Origin: a virus
Virus record (IMG/VR): IMGVR_UViG_3300034522_000071
Span: 1-46,053 of that record
DNA length: 46,053 nt
Direction: 5' to 3' (one strand)
Of this stretch, positions 7,618-14,808 are shown piece by piece. Numbering within the stretch: the first letter of the stretch is position 1; the number at the start of each line of letters is the position of its first letter. Below the pieces are notes generated by a model, which had not been told where the DNA came from, made no database searches, and worked only from the letters and a program-made list of their open reading frames with translations. The translations under genes and the position numbers were made by a program.

Positions 7618-8280
7618 TTAATTTGTCCGGCGGCGGCGATTCATCCATGAGCCTGTCACAACACCGCAAATTTCAGTGCCGTCAGGGACGGTGATGATGC
7701 GATTGGGGAACTCTGGATTGAGCGCCAGCAGGTAGGTTCCGTCCTCAGTGATCTGCAGTCGTTTGAACGTCGCCTGGCCATCTGGTGTGCGAGCAACGAT
7801 GTCATCGTCGTGCAACGGCTCAATATTCGGCTCGACCAGAATGAGTTCGCCTGGGCGGTAGTCTGGGAACATGCTTGTGCCTCTGACCTCCAGGCAAAAG
7901 GCACCATTGCTATGAGGGAAGGGGCAGTCCAGCCATTCCTCGGCATAACCTGGTTCGAACAAATCAATAGCCTCGCTTAGGGCGCCAGCCTGCACCCAAG
8001 ATATCCGAGGTACCCTTCCCTTGATGTCAGGGCCGGCAACCACGTTCTCGTCAAAATCCGTCTGAAGCTGTCCTGCCAGCAATGCGGCAGAATCCAGGCC
8101 GAGTGCCCTGGCCAGCTTGTTCACATTGTCTATTCGAGGGTTGTTTGACTCACCGCCGAGAATGCGGTGAGTCGTCGGCTGAGCCACTCCAGCGCGGCGC
8201 GCAAGCTCGGTCTCATTCCACCCGAGCTCCTTCAGCCTCTCGGTGAGCAGACGGCCTATCAGCTGTCCAGAAAACGCCAT
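7618..8280 (-). CDS. CI-like prophage repressor with S24 peptidase domain
   Basis: The 220-residue protein has an N-terminal HTH (LKELGWNETELARRAGVAQP, residues 17-36, recognition helix following) and a LexA/CI-type S24 autoprotease domain. The cleavage dipeptide is Ala98-Gly99 in SWVQAGALSE. The catalytic Ser136 is in VRGTSMFPDYRPGE and Lys173 in ATFKRL. It should repress the lytic promoters and be inactivated by RecA-stimulated self-cleavage after DNA damage. It is transcribed leftward, divergently from the Cro-like gene, and is separated from the operon at 7534 by that operon's own promoter. Confidence 0.93.
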   Translation of the reverse strand: MAFSGQLIGRLLTERLKELGWNETELARRAGVAQPTTHRILGGESNNPRIDNVNKLARALGLDSAALLAGQLQTDFDENVVAGPDIKGRVPRISWVQAGALSEAIDLFEPGYAEEWLDCPFPHSNGAFCLEVRGTSMFPDYRPGELILVEPNIEPLHDDDIVARTPDGQATFKRLQITEDGTYLLALNPEFPNRIITVPDGTEICGVVTGSWMNRRRRTN

Positions 8281-8324
8281 CCGGGGTTGCTCCAGATTTC
8301 TTAGATGAATAATCCGAGAGTGTA

Positions 8325-8376
8325 TTGCTCCAGAGAATTCTCCTGGGTATTATCGTGAGAATTCATCAGTGAATTT
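8325..8376 (+). promoter_or_regulatory. Rightward early promoter with operator candidates
   Basis: TTGCTC (8325-8330), a 17-base spacer and TATTAT (8348-8353) make a good sigma70-type promoter facing the Cro-like gene. The spacer contains the perfect palindrome GAGAATTCTC (8333-8342). A related site, GAGAATTCA, lies at 8357-8365, around the expected start of transcription, and GTGAATTTTTGG follows at 8369. Sites sharing the GAATTC core lie over the leftward promoter too, so these are likely repressor/Cro operators. Confidence 0.62.
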
Positions 8377-8388
8377 TTGGTGTCCGTG

Positions 8389-8577
8389 ATGACTATTCAA
8401 CAGATGCTCGAAGCGCTCCTGGGAGCAGGGCTAAGTCAGCAGGAAATTGCGGGGCTGACAGGGGTTAGTCAGCCAACAATCTGCAGGGCACACCGAGGCG
8501 CTGAGGTTCTCTACAAAAGTGGCAAGCAAATCGAGCGGCTGTACCAGGAACGCCTGGGAGACAAGGCAGCTGCTTAA
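8389..8577 (+). CDS. Cro-like helix-turn-helix protein
   Basis: The 62-residue product from the ATG at 8389 (TIQQMLEALLGAGLSQQEIA, then GLTGVSQPTICRAHRGA) is almost entirely one HTH domain with a short C-terminal helix. An alternative TTG start at 8377 would add four residues. It lies divergent from the repressor and is the first gene of the rightward early transcript, the standard position of Cro. It would compete with the repressor for the operators at 8333-8365. A GC-rich hairpin (GGCCCC cgaa GGGGCC, 8585-8600) follows the stop codon. Confidence 0.82.
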   Translation: MTIQQMLEALLGAGLSQQEIAGLTGVSQPTICRAHRGAEVLYKSGKQIERLYQERLGDKAAA

Positions 8578-8611
8578 GGGTGCCGGCCCCCGAAGGGGCC
8601 AGCGGGGTGCT

Positions 8612-8888
8612 GCTCTGGACTCTGACCTCCAGAGCGGCGGGTGGCGCGGGACTCTGACCTCCCGCGCCTTGCCTGACGAGGCTCTGACCCCTCGGCAGGC
8701 GCACGACGCCTGATGCGGACACAGCACATGTGGGGAGCATCAGGTCGCCGTAGCCGGAATAGTAGGGGAAGCCCTGCTGGCTGGCTATGTCGTTAAACGG
8801 CGGCTTTCGGTAGTAACCCGCGCAGGGACTCTGACCCCTTGCGCGGTTTAGGCCCCGGGCGGTGCGTTCTCTGACTCGCGCCGCCCGG
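8612..8888 (+). repeat. Five tandem stem-loops with a shared CTCTGAC loop
   Basis: This is a non-coding stretch of 361 bases between the Cro-like and CII-like genes. It contains five hairpins with unrelated stems. (1) GCTCTGGA 8612-8619 / TCCAGAGC 8628-8635, loop CTCTGACC. (2) GGCGCGGGA 8643-8651 / TCCCGCGCC 8660-8668, loop CTCTGACC. (3) 8671-8681 / 8690-8700, 10 of 11 pairs, loop CTCTGACC. (4) CCGCGCAGGG 8818-8827 / CCTTGCGCGG 8837-8846 with one G-U, loop ACTCTGACC. (5) 8855-8866 / 8877-8888, 12 pairs with one G-U, loop TTCTCTGACT. Stem sequences differ while pairing and loop are kept, which points to selection on a folded RNA or cruciform. Between hairpins 3 and 4, 8701-8817 holds nothing that I recognise. 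Confidence 0.8.
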
Positions 8889-8938
8889 ATCAAGCACAGC
8901 ACGCTGCCGGCCCCGCCTGGGGCCGGCTTGGGGTAAGC

Positions 8939-9427
8939 ATGAGCCGACTTGACCTTTTGCCGGACGCTGGTCCGGTTCTCTCCATCCGCCAGGCGCTGTA
9001 CCGCGCCGGGCGCGACTACCGCGGCGGGGTTACTGGCCTCGCACTCGACCTGGGCATGGATCTGGATGCCCTGCAGAAGAAGCTGAAGTTCGACTTCGAG
9101 GCCCGCTGGCCCACGCCGGACGAGCTGGAAGAGATCATCGAAGCCACTCAAGACCCGCGTCTGTTGGATGCCCTGATGCGACCGGCCGGTGCGGTTTGGT
9201 ATCGCCCTGAGCCGGTTGCGGCTACCGCCGAAGCCCTGAAAGGGGTAGGGCTGTTGCTGCGGAAGGAAGGCGAGTTCGTTTACAGCCTGCACGAAGGGGC
9301 GGCGGACAATGTGTGGCAGCCCCACGAGGTGGCACTGCTCGAGCACCATGGCAATGAGGTTATCCGCGCTGTGCTCGGCATCATGGCCGGCGCCCGCGCC
9401 GCGATGGAGGGCCGCCAGGATGGATGA
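8939..9427 (+). CDS. CII-like phage regulatory protein (CP76 family)
   Basis: The 162-residue protein matches the CP76-type phage regulatory CII family in size and layout: an N-terminal segment (SIRQALYRAGRDYRGGVTGLA), a central LDALQKKLKF motif, and a helical C-terminal half with DELEEIIEATQDPRLLDAL. Such proteins in P2- and D3-type phages are HTH regulators acting in the lysis-lysogeny decision. The start has GGGG about 6 bases upstream, immediately after the stem-loop array, so the array forms the leader of this gene on the rightward transcript. Confidence 0.78.
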   Translation: MSRLDLLPDAGPVLSIRQALYRAGRDYRGGVTGLALDLGMDLDALQKKLKFDFEARWPTPDELEEIIEATQDPRLLDALMRPAGAVWYRPEPVAATAEALKGVGLLLRKEGEFVYSLHEGAADNVWQPHEVALLEHHGNEVIRAVLGIMAGARAAMEGRQDG

Positions 9428-9629
9428 GGCCCAATTCGAGCAGGCACAGCGGCTGCAGGACGAGCGCCTGCAGCATGCCATCGCCAACCGAGTGCAGTAC
9501 CAGGGCGAGAGCGCCCTGGAGTGCGAGTCCTGCGGTATCGACATCCCCGAGGCCCGGCGTCGGGCTGTACCGGGGTGCCGATATTGCGTGGATTGTCAGG
9601 GGATTCGAGAGGGAAAGCGCGAATGCTAG
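9420..9629 (+). CDS. TraR/DksA-family zinc-finger protein
   Basis: A 69-residue protein whose ATG at 9420 overlaps the end of the CII-like gene. It carries a DksA/TraR-type zinc finger, Cys35-x2-Cys38 and Cys53-x2-Cys56, with a third nearby Cys59, after a short helix. Small TraR-type proteins bind in the RNA polymerase secondary channel and mimic DksA plus ppGpp, shifting host transcription. Phage copies of this family are common next to early regulators. The longer upstream open frame (to 9309) is a shadow of the CII-like gene. Confidence 0.85.
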   Translation: MDEAQFEQAQRLQDERLQHAIANRVQYQGESALECESCGIDIPEARRRAVPGCRYCVDCQGIREGKREC

Positions 9630-10090
9630 CTTCTTACTTCTTTCGCCGCTTTGGGGGACTTCTCCCCTACCTTGATCACCTTCACTTGAGTTGCTTCGAG
9701 CTTCTTGGCACCCCTTCTGGCTGCGACGGTGACAGCCAGAGGCCTGGAAGTGCGATTGCGAACAGCCTTAGCCAAAACACCTTCGAAGCTTGCAAAAGAA
9801 CTCTCAAAATTTTTCGTGAGCAGTTCTTGTTGCTTGGCAACCGCAAGCAAGAGATCAGTCATCGAGTGAAGCTCATTGATGCTGACCTCAAGCTTCTCTT
9901 CTTTATCGTTGAGAAGAGCTTTTCTGAGAAGGCTATTGATCAGGGTTTGGTAGCCAATACCTTCCGCATCCGCTCGCTCTCTAGCTGCATTGAGAACTTT
10001 ATCGTCGAGCATGATAGTGATGCGCGATTTGCCCTTGCTGGGAGCAACTGGGCCCCGCTTTGCTTCGCTGAAGTCGTAACTGTCTTTCAT
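9626..10090 (-). CDS. brnA: BrnA-type antitoxin
   Basis: This 154-residue protein has a ribbon-helix-helix-like region near residue 22 (RITIMLDDKVLNAARERADAEG), followed by IGYQTLINSLLRKAL, the usual BrnA pattern of a strand followed by two helices. The C-terminal part is longer than in typical BrnA proteins and ends in a Lys/Arg-rich tail. It lies directly downstream of a BrnT-type toxin gene, in the order toxin then antitoxin that is normal for brnTA. It neutralises BrnT and represses the pair's promoter. Confidence 0.85.
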   Translation of the reverse strand: MKDSYDFSEAKRGPVAPSKGKSRITIMLDDKVLNAARERADAEGIGYQTLINSLLRKALLNDKEEKLEVSINELHSMTDLLLAVAKQQELLTKNFESSFASFEGVLAKAVRNRTSRPLAVTVAARRGAKKLEATQVKVIKVGEKSPKAAKEVRS

Positions 10091-10093
10091 GAT

Positions 10094-10372
10094 TCACCCT
10101 GCCAAGTATTCATCGATCTCGTGGGGTTCAGCCTTACGGGTCGAAATCAAGCGCACAAAGTCTGGATCGCGATAGGTGTACGAGACCACCAATATTCTGC
10201 CGGTTCCATCGTTGCCGATGGTCACCCAGCGCTGCTCATCAGGGTTCTCGTCTTCCATGGTCAATGCGAGCGGGTCATAGAACGGGCCTTCGCCATCGGC
10301 CAAGTGCACTTTGTGTTTTCGAAAATTTTCCTTTGCTTTCTTGGGATCGAACTGAACTCTGAATTCTTTCAT
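10094..10372 (-). CDS. brnT: BrnT-type toxin
   Basis: The 92 residues fit BrnT in length and motifs: VQFDPKKAKENFRKHKVHLADG near the N-terminus (the F-D-xxKAxxNxxKHxV signature), DPLALTMED, RWVTIGNDGTGRILVVSYT and the terminal VRLISTRKAEPHEIDEY. BrnT is a RelE-fold ribonuclease that stops translation. The pair is encoded against the rightward early operon, so it has its own promoter and can be expressed in the lysogen, where it may stabilise the prophage. Confidence 0.88.
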   Translation of the reverse strand: MKEFRVQFDPKKAKENFRKHKVHLADGEGPFYDPLALTMEDENPDEQRWVTIGNDGTGRILVVSYTYRDPDFVRLISTRKAEPHEIDEYLAG

Positions 10373-10376
10373 TATG

Positions 10377-10389
10377 CATACTTTGTATG
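10377..10389 (-). promoter_or_regulatory. Palindromic operator candidate for brnTA
   Basis: CATAC-TTT-GTATG is a perfect 13-base palindrome 4 bases upstream of the brnT start codon. Type II modules of this kind are repressed by antitoxin or by the complex binding such a site. Confidence 0.5.
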
Positions 10390-10412
10390 TATTTGTTATG
10401 AGTCAGGGCAGT

Positions 10413-10426
10413 CTTCTGGACAGAAG
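10413..10426 (+). promoter_or_regulatory. Hairpin with GGA-type loop before the primase gene
   Basis: CTTCT-GGAC-AGAAG can form a short hairpin exposing GGA about 12 bases before the ATG at 10438. This resembles a CsrA/RsmA-type site. With only five to six pairs it could be coincidence; it is noted because the phage encodes an RsmN-like protein. Confidence 0.25.
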
Positions 10427-10437
10427 GGCTTGCGAGT

Positions 10438-12960
10438 ATGAGCGCCCCGGCAAGTCATGCCAAATTGGCGAGGCGCTATATCGAGAAATTCGGCATGGCG
10501 CTGGTATCCATCGACCCGGGCCAGAAGGCGCCCAAGGGCAACGGCTGGAACAAGCCGGGCGGCTACTTCACCGATGCTGACCAGGCCGAGGCCTGGTGGA
10601 CCAAGCACCCGAAGCACAACATGGGCGTGGTGCTGGGCCCGAGCGGTCTGTGCTCGCTGGACGTGGACCATGTTGACTACTGCCGCCAGGTGTTCAGCGA
10701 CGTGCTGGGCATCAACCTGGATGACATGGCGGTGGTTTACCCGACGCTGGTGGGCAACCCGGCGCGCTTTCGCATTCTGTTCAAGGTGCCGGAGGGCCTG
10801 GAGTTCAGCCGTCACTCGCTGAGCTGGCCGAACCCGCTGGACCCGGACGGCAGCAAGCACAAGCTGGCCACGGCGGCGCTGAAACAGGCGCGGGACACTA
10901 ACGACAAGGCGCAGATCGAGGCCATGCAGGCGCGGCAGAAGGAGTTCGCGCCGGTGACGGTGTTCGAGCTGCGGGCCGGGGCGGTGCAGGACGTGCTGCC
11001 GCCCTCGATCCACCCGGACACTGGCGCGCCGTACGTCTGGCGCAACCCGCCGGCTGATGGCCTGATCGAATTGCCCAGCGACCTGGTGAAGACCTGGCAG
11101 AACTGGGACATCTTCAAGCGCACGGCGCTGGAATGTTGCCCGTGGGCGCCGGCCGAGACCAAACCGCCGGCCAAGGTGAAGAAGAGTTCGCCGCCACGGT
11201 TGCCGGCTGGTGAGCACCCTTCGGTGATCGACAGCTTCAACCGGGCCACCGATATCGAGAGCCTGCTGCAGCGGCATGGCTACATCAAGCGCGGGCGCAA
11301 GTGGCTCGCGCCGCAGAGCTCCACCGGCCTGCCAGGGGTGAATGTGGTGGATGAGCAGGGCGAGCAGCGCCTGTATTCGCACCATGGCTCCGACCCGCTG
11401 GCCAATGGGCACATGAACGACGCCTTCGATGTGTTCTGCATCCTGGAGCACAACGGCGATACCTCGGCGGCGATCAAGGCTGCTGCGCGATCGCTGGGCC
11501 TGGAGCACAAGCGCTCCGGCCCGAGGCCGCCTGAGCCGCCACCGGCTGAATATTCCCACGTCCCTCTGGATGAGCCTGAACCAATGACTGACAGGGATGC
11601 CTTGACCCCAAGCAACCTCCCCGGCGCCCCCACCGTTGCGAGCGGTGAAGCAGGGCCGGACTCGGCCGGTGCACACACACCGGGGGGCGAGGGGGGCTTT
11701 CGCATTGGTGAGCAGGAGCTGCTGAAGGACTTCGTGCTGATCTACGGCACTGACTTGGTGTGGGACTGCAATCGCCGGCGGATGGTGAAGCTGGCGGCGC
11801 TGCGCGAAGTGGTCGGGCGGGAGCGAATCAAGCTGTGGCAGGAGAGCCCCTATCGTCGGGTGGCCGAGGATGTGCTGTTCGACCCGACCGAGCAGTGCGG
11901 GCCGACGATGTTGAACCTGTACGACGGGTTCAAGATGGCCCCAGCGCCAGTGGGGCAGGAGGGCTGCCGCAAAATCCTGGCTCACCTCGGGCGGCTGTGT
12001 GGAAACCGGAAGGACGAGTATCTGTTTGTGCTGCGCTGGATCGCATACCCCCTGCAGAACCCCGGAGCGAAGATGGCCACCTCCATCGTGATGTTTGGTG
12101 CGGAGGGGCCTGGTAAATCGCTGGTGTGGGAGAAGGTGGTCAAACGCATCTATGGCGAGTACGGCGTGACCATCGGCCAGGCGCAGCTGGAGAGCCAGTT
12201 CACCGGTTGGCAGAGCCGCAAGCTGTATGCGCTGGCCGAAGAGGTGGTGAGCCGTCAGGAGATGCGCCACTACAAGGGGCTGCTGAAGCACCTGGTGACG
12301 GGCGAGACGCTGCAGATCAACGAGAAGATGCAGAGCCTGCGGGAGGAGCGGAACCACCTGAACTTCGTGTTCCTCTCGAACTCGACGGTGCCGCTGGAGC
12401 TGGACGATGGCGACCGGCGATATCTGGTGCTGTACGTGGACCAGGTGCCGCCGAAGGAGTACTTCACCGAGCTTGTGCATGAGATCGAGAACGGCGGGGT
12501 GGAGGCGTTCTATCAGTACATGCTGACCCTGCCCATGGATGGCTTCAACGAGCACACGAAGCCGCCGCTGAACGAGGAAAAACAGGCGCTCATCGAGGGC
12601 AGCCTGAGCCCGGCGCGCTACTTCCTGAGGGTGTGGCAACGGGGCGAGCTGGATCTGCCCTATGGGGCGGCGGTGGCGGGCGATCTGTACCGGGCGTTCT
12701 GCCGATGGTGCGAGCGGGCCAATGAGTTCAAGCGACGTGAGCGGGAGTTCTATCAGGAAATCCAGCGTGACCTGGTGCAGGTGCGCAAGGACATCAAGTT
12801 TCCTGATCAGCATGCTGACTTCAAGACGTGCCGTATCTACATGCCCAAGGCACTAGAGGCGCGACGAGATGAGCCGGACTGGCTGAAGGATGTGGCGCTG
12901 CAGTGCCGGGCTTTCCACGGGGCGCTGAGTGATCGCTACAAGCTGGCCGAGGCGGCGTGA
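10438..12960 (+). CDS. Phage DNA primase-helicase
   Basis: The 840-residue protein combines two replication domains. The N-terminal about 250 residues fit the bifunctional primase-polymerase type: KFGMALVSIDPGQKAPKGNGW, then MGVVLGPSGLCSLDVDH with the acidic metal-binding pair, and NPARFRILFK. The C-terminal half is an SF3/D5-like helicase of the DUF5906 type with a Walker A FGAEGPGKS at about residues 553-561, Walker B-like KLYALAEEV, and an NHLNFVFLSNS sensor segment. A proline-rich linker at about residues 360-420 joins them. It should prime and unwind DNA at the phage origin; the iteron cluster immediately 3' of it is the probable target. No separate DnaB or DnaC homologue is present. Confidence 0.9.
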   Translation: MSAPASHAKLARRYIEKFGMALVSIDPGQKAPKGNGWNKPGGYFTDADQAEAWWTKHPKHNMGVVLGPSGLCSLDVDHVDYCRQVFSDVLGINLDDMAVVYPTLVGNPARFRILFKVPEGLEFSRHSLSWPNPLDPDGSKHKLATAALKQARDTNDKAQIEAMQARQKEFAPVTVFELRAGAVQDVLPPSIHPDTGAPYVWRNPPADGLIELPSDLVKTWQNWDIFKRTALECCPWAPAETKPPAKVKKSSPPRLPAGEHPSVIDSFNRATDIESLLQRHGYIKRGRKWLAPQSSTGLPGVNVVDEQGEQRLYSHHGSDPLANGHMNDAFDVFCILEHNGDTSAAIKAAARSLGLEHKRSGPRPPEPPPAEYSHVPLDEPEPMTDRDALTPSNLPGAPTVASGEAGPDSAGAHTPGGEGGFRIGEQELLKDFVLIYGTDLVWDCNRRRMVKLAALREVVGRERIKLWQESPYRRVAEDVLFDPTEQCGPTMLNLYDGFKMAPAPVGQEGCRKILAHLGRLCGNRKDEYLFVLRWIAYPLQNPGAKMATSIVMFGAEGPGKSLVWEKVVKRIYGEYGVTIGQAQLESQFTGWQSRKLYALAEEVVSRQEMRHYKGLLKHLVTGETLQINEKMQSLREERNHLNFVFLSNSTVPLELDDGDRRYLVLYVDQVPPKEYFTELVHEIENGGVEAFYQYMLTLPMDGFNEHTKPPLNEEKQALIEGSLSPARYFLRVWQRGELDLPYGAAVAGDLYRAFCRWCERANEFKRREREFYQEIQRDLVQVRKDIKFPDQHADFKTCRIYMPKALEARRDEPDWLKDVALQCRAFHGALSDRYKLAEAA

Positions 12961-12962
12961 TG

Positions 12963-13183
12963 TTCCGACATTCCGACACATATCAGACAGATATTCCGAC
13001 AGGACGCAGGCGCTCTAGATCGCTGGTTTCCTACGTTCCGACGCATATCTGAGAAAGAGACATCGCGCGTGCGCGCATGTATGGTTTTTATCGATTCTGC
13101 TGTCGGACTGTCTGAACTTTAATTAACTGCATGTTTTTTAAAGAAAAATCATTCAGACAGATATTCCGACACGAATCAGACAG
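12963..13183. repeat. Iteron cluster, candidate phage replication origin
   Basis: Directly after the primase-helicase stop, TTCCGACA occurs at 12963, 12971, 12994 and 13164, with TTCCGACG at 13036 and the reverse complement TGTCGGA at 13101. A second word, TCAGACAG, occurs at 12983, 13153 and 13176. The 19-base unit TCAGACAGATATTCCGACA is repeated exactly at 12983-13001 and 13153-13171. The stretch between them is AT-rich (AATTAACTGCATG, runs of T and A at 13132-13150). Iterons plus an AT-rich segment next to a replication gene are the classic form of an origin. Confidence 0.65.
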
Positions 13184-13210
13184 AAGTTTTTAACCGTAGG
13201 AGTACATGGA

Positions 13211-13588
13211 ATGGCTGTTTACAAGGTTGAGAAGGGTGAGCTGGTCAAGGTGGGCGATACGCTGGAGGGCTTGGTGCGCGAGGACTGGGCCGAGTGGGAG
13301 AACTTCGAGAGCGGTTTTCTGGGCGACTTGCTGAAGTTTCGGCTGTATGACGAAGCAGATGATGTGTACCTGCTTTATCGCCGCGAGGATGCTGCCAGGC
13401 CAGAGGGCGAGCTGCCTGGGGTGAAGTATCTGTTCGACGTGAACATCGACGAGTCGAACATGGATTTCATCCTGGTCGAGGACTCGCTTCCGCAGTTCCT
13501 GACTGTGCTGAAGCTGCTTGAGCCGTTGGCTACCCGCAAGGTGCGGTTGGATGCGGAGTTTGAGAAGGCTGCGCAGGCGCGTCGCTGA
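13211..13588 (+). CDS. Phage protein of unknown function
   Basis: An acidic 125-residue protein (for example LYDEADDVYLLYRREDAARPEGE), beginning after a good SD (AGGAG at 13198-13202). It lies between the candidate origin and the gene in the Q position. It contains no motif that I recognise. Confidence 0.75.
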   Translation: MAVYKVEKGELVKVGDTLEGLVREDWAEWENFESGFLGDLLKFRLYDEADDVYLLYRREDAARPEGELPGVKYLFDVNIDESNMDFILVEDSLPQFLTVLKLLEPLATRKVRLDAEFEKAAQARR

Positions 13589-13610
13589 TTACTGCAGGGG
13601 AAGGCACAGC

Positions 13611-14255
13611 ATGATCGAAGCAATCGAAACCGTGATGAGGCACTGGGGCGAGGCTGTGCGCTGCGGCGTGCCCAGCGGTGGCCTGGGTAGCCCGGCCGGG
13701 ACTCTGGTGGAGTGGAAGGGCTGCCCGCCGCGCACTGGGGCCGCAGGCTCGCGGATGCTGCTGGCAGGGGCTGGGCCTGATTACCTGGTGAGCGAGGTGA
13801 GTGCAGCGCTGGCTGCGGTTGAGCGGACCGAGGGAGGCGAGCTGCTGCGCCGCCTGGCGTATCGCCGGTACACCTTCGCGCCAGCGCTGACGGTGGAGGA
13901 GCAGGTGCGCGACCTCGATCTGGGCCGGGGTGATGCCGGGCGCCGGGCGTACACGCGCCTGGTGGGGCGCCTACATCAGCTGGTTGAGGCCGAGTTAAAA
14001 GCGCGTCTTGCGCGGACAGAAAGCCAGCAGCGTGAATCAAAGCGGGAGGGTGAGCGGATGCGTAAGGCCTCATTGCGGCAAGCCGCCAGAGCGCACCGTG
14101 GGCGTGGGCTTGAGTTCGAAGAGGCCCAGGGCGGGCAGGGAGCGATCGCCGCTCACAAGGCGCGAAAGGCTTCGCGCTGTGACCGTTCGTCGGGCGACTC
14201 GGCGCCAGTCGGCGCCGTAGCGCCCCGGCAAGCCCCCGTCAGGAACAACCGTTAA
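13611..14255 (+). CDS. Phage protein in the antiterminator Q position
   Basis: I start this gene at the ATG at 13611 (MIEAIETVMRHWGEAVRCG), preceded by GGGGAAGG, giving 214 residues. The upstream in-frame extension to 13518 overlaps the preceding gene and is ignored. The protein is rich in Arg and contains EEQVRDLDLGRGDAGRRAY and a long basic helix (ARLARTESQQRESKREGERM). It lies directly upstream of a strong terminator and the lysis/packaging operon, the place where lambdoid phages encode the late antiterminator Q. Sequence similarity to known Q families is not evident to me, so the role is inferred from position. Confidence 0.65.
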   Translation: MIEAIETVMRHWGEAVRCGVPSGGLGSPAGTLVEWKGCPPRTGAAGSRMLLAGAGPDYLVSEVSAALAAVERTEGGELLRRLAYRRYTFAPALTVEEQVRDLDLGRGDAGRRAYTRLVGRLHQLVEAELKARLARTESQQRESKREGERMRKASLRQAARAHRGRGLEFEEAQGGQGAIAAHKARKASRCDRSSGDSAPVGAVAPRQAPVRNNR

Positions 14256-14381
14256 TAGGGGGTTTTCGGTTTGTCCTTTCGCCGGTACAAAGTCCCCACG
14301 ATTCGATAGGTCCGCCTACCGAGCAACCGAGCGCACAGTGCTGTGCCGACAAGCCCCAGGCCACCCCGCCTGGGCACCTGC

Positions 14382-14412
14382 AAAACCCCGCTCCGGCGGG
14401 GTTTTCTTTTTC
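14382..14412 (+). terminator. Rho-independent terminator before late operon
   Basis: AAAACCCCGC (14382-14391), loop TCCG, GCGGGGTTTT (14396-14405), then CTTTTTC. It stands between the Q-position gene and the first holin gene, as the lambda tR' terminator does. It predicts an antitermination-controlled late transcript. Confidence 0.88.
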
Positions 14413-14439
14413 TGGCCCATGGCCGCAAGGGAGGTAGTG

Positions 14440-14808
14440 ATGGGCGAGCCGGTTTCCACTGGTGCTGGAGCCATGGTCGTTGCCGGCGCTGCTGGCCTGG
14501 GCCTGGCTGGTTTTATCGCGGGCATCAACGGCGAGGCCCTGACCGGGGCGCTGCTGGGGGCCCTGATCTACTTCACCACCACCCGCGAACTGGGCCTGGC
14601 CCTGCGGGTGTTGTTCTTCATGGTGTCGTTCGTGATGGGGTACCTGTTCGCCCCGGCCATCGTGGAGTTCGAGGTGTGGGGCATGCATCCCTTCGCCTAT
14701 CCGGCTCCTGCTGGCTTCGCCGCCTCGCTGCTGGTGGTCACGATTTCCCTCGGACTGATCAAGAAATTTGGTGACCCGGCTTCGCTGGAGCGCCAAGGGG
14801 AGCGGTGA
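14440..14808 (+). CDS. Putative holin, four membrane segments
   Basis: The 122-residue protein is strongly hydrophobic, with segments at about residues 7-28, 31-46, 50-73 and 91-106, and a charged C-terminal tail (KKFGDPASLERQGER). The ATG at 14440 follows GGGAGG at 5 bases; an in-frame ATG at 14419 has a poorer site. Small multi-pass proteins at this place in Pseudomonas prophages are usually annotated as holins. The endolysin lies 25 kb away at 39275, so the lysis genes are split in this phage. Confidence 0.7.
   Translation: MGEPVSTGAGAMVVAGAAGLGLAGFIAGINGEALTGALLGALIYFTTTRELGLALRVLFFMVSFVMGYLFAPAIVEFEVWGMHPFAYPAPAGFAASLLVVTISLGLIKKFGDPASLERQGER

Noticed and set aside
8612-8888. CRISPR array or simple direct repeats
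   Set aside because: Only the 8-base loop word is shared; stems differ and spacing is irregular (about 30 to 150 bases), and no cas genes are present.
8612-8888. CsrA/RsmA-binding hairpins as explanation for the array
   Set aside because: GGA near the loop occurs in hairpins 1, 2 and 4 but not in 3 and 5, while CTCTGAC is present in all; GGA is not the conserved feature.
10396-12813. 805-residue open frame on the minus strand
   Set aside because: It is the antisense shadow of the primase-helicase gene, rich in His, Arg, Leu and Gln as usual for high-GC shadows, with no recognisable domain.
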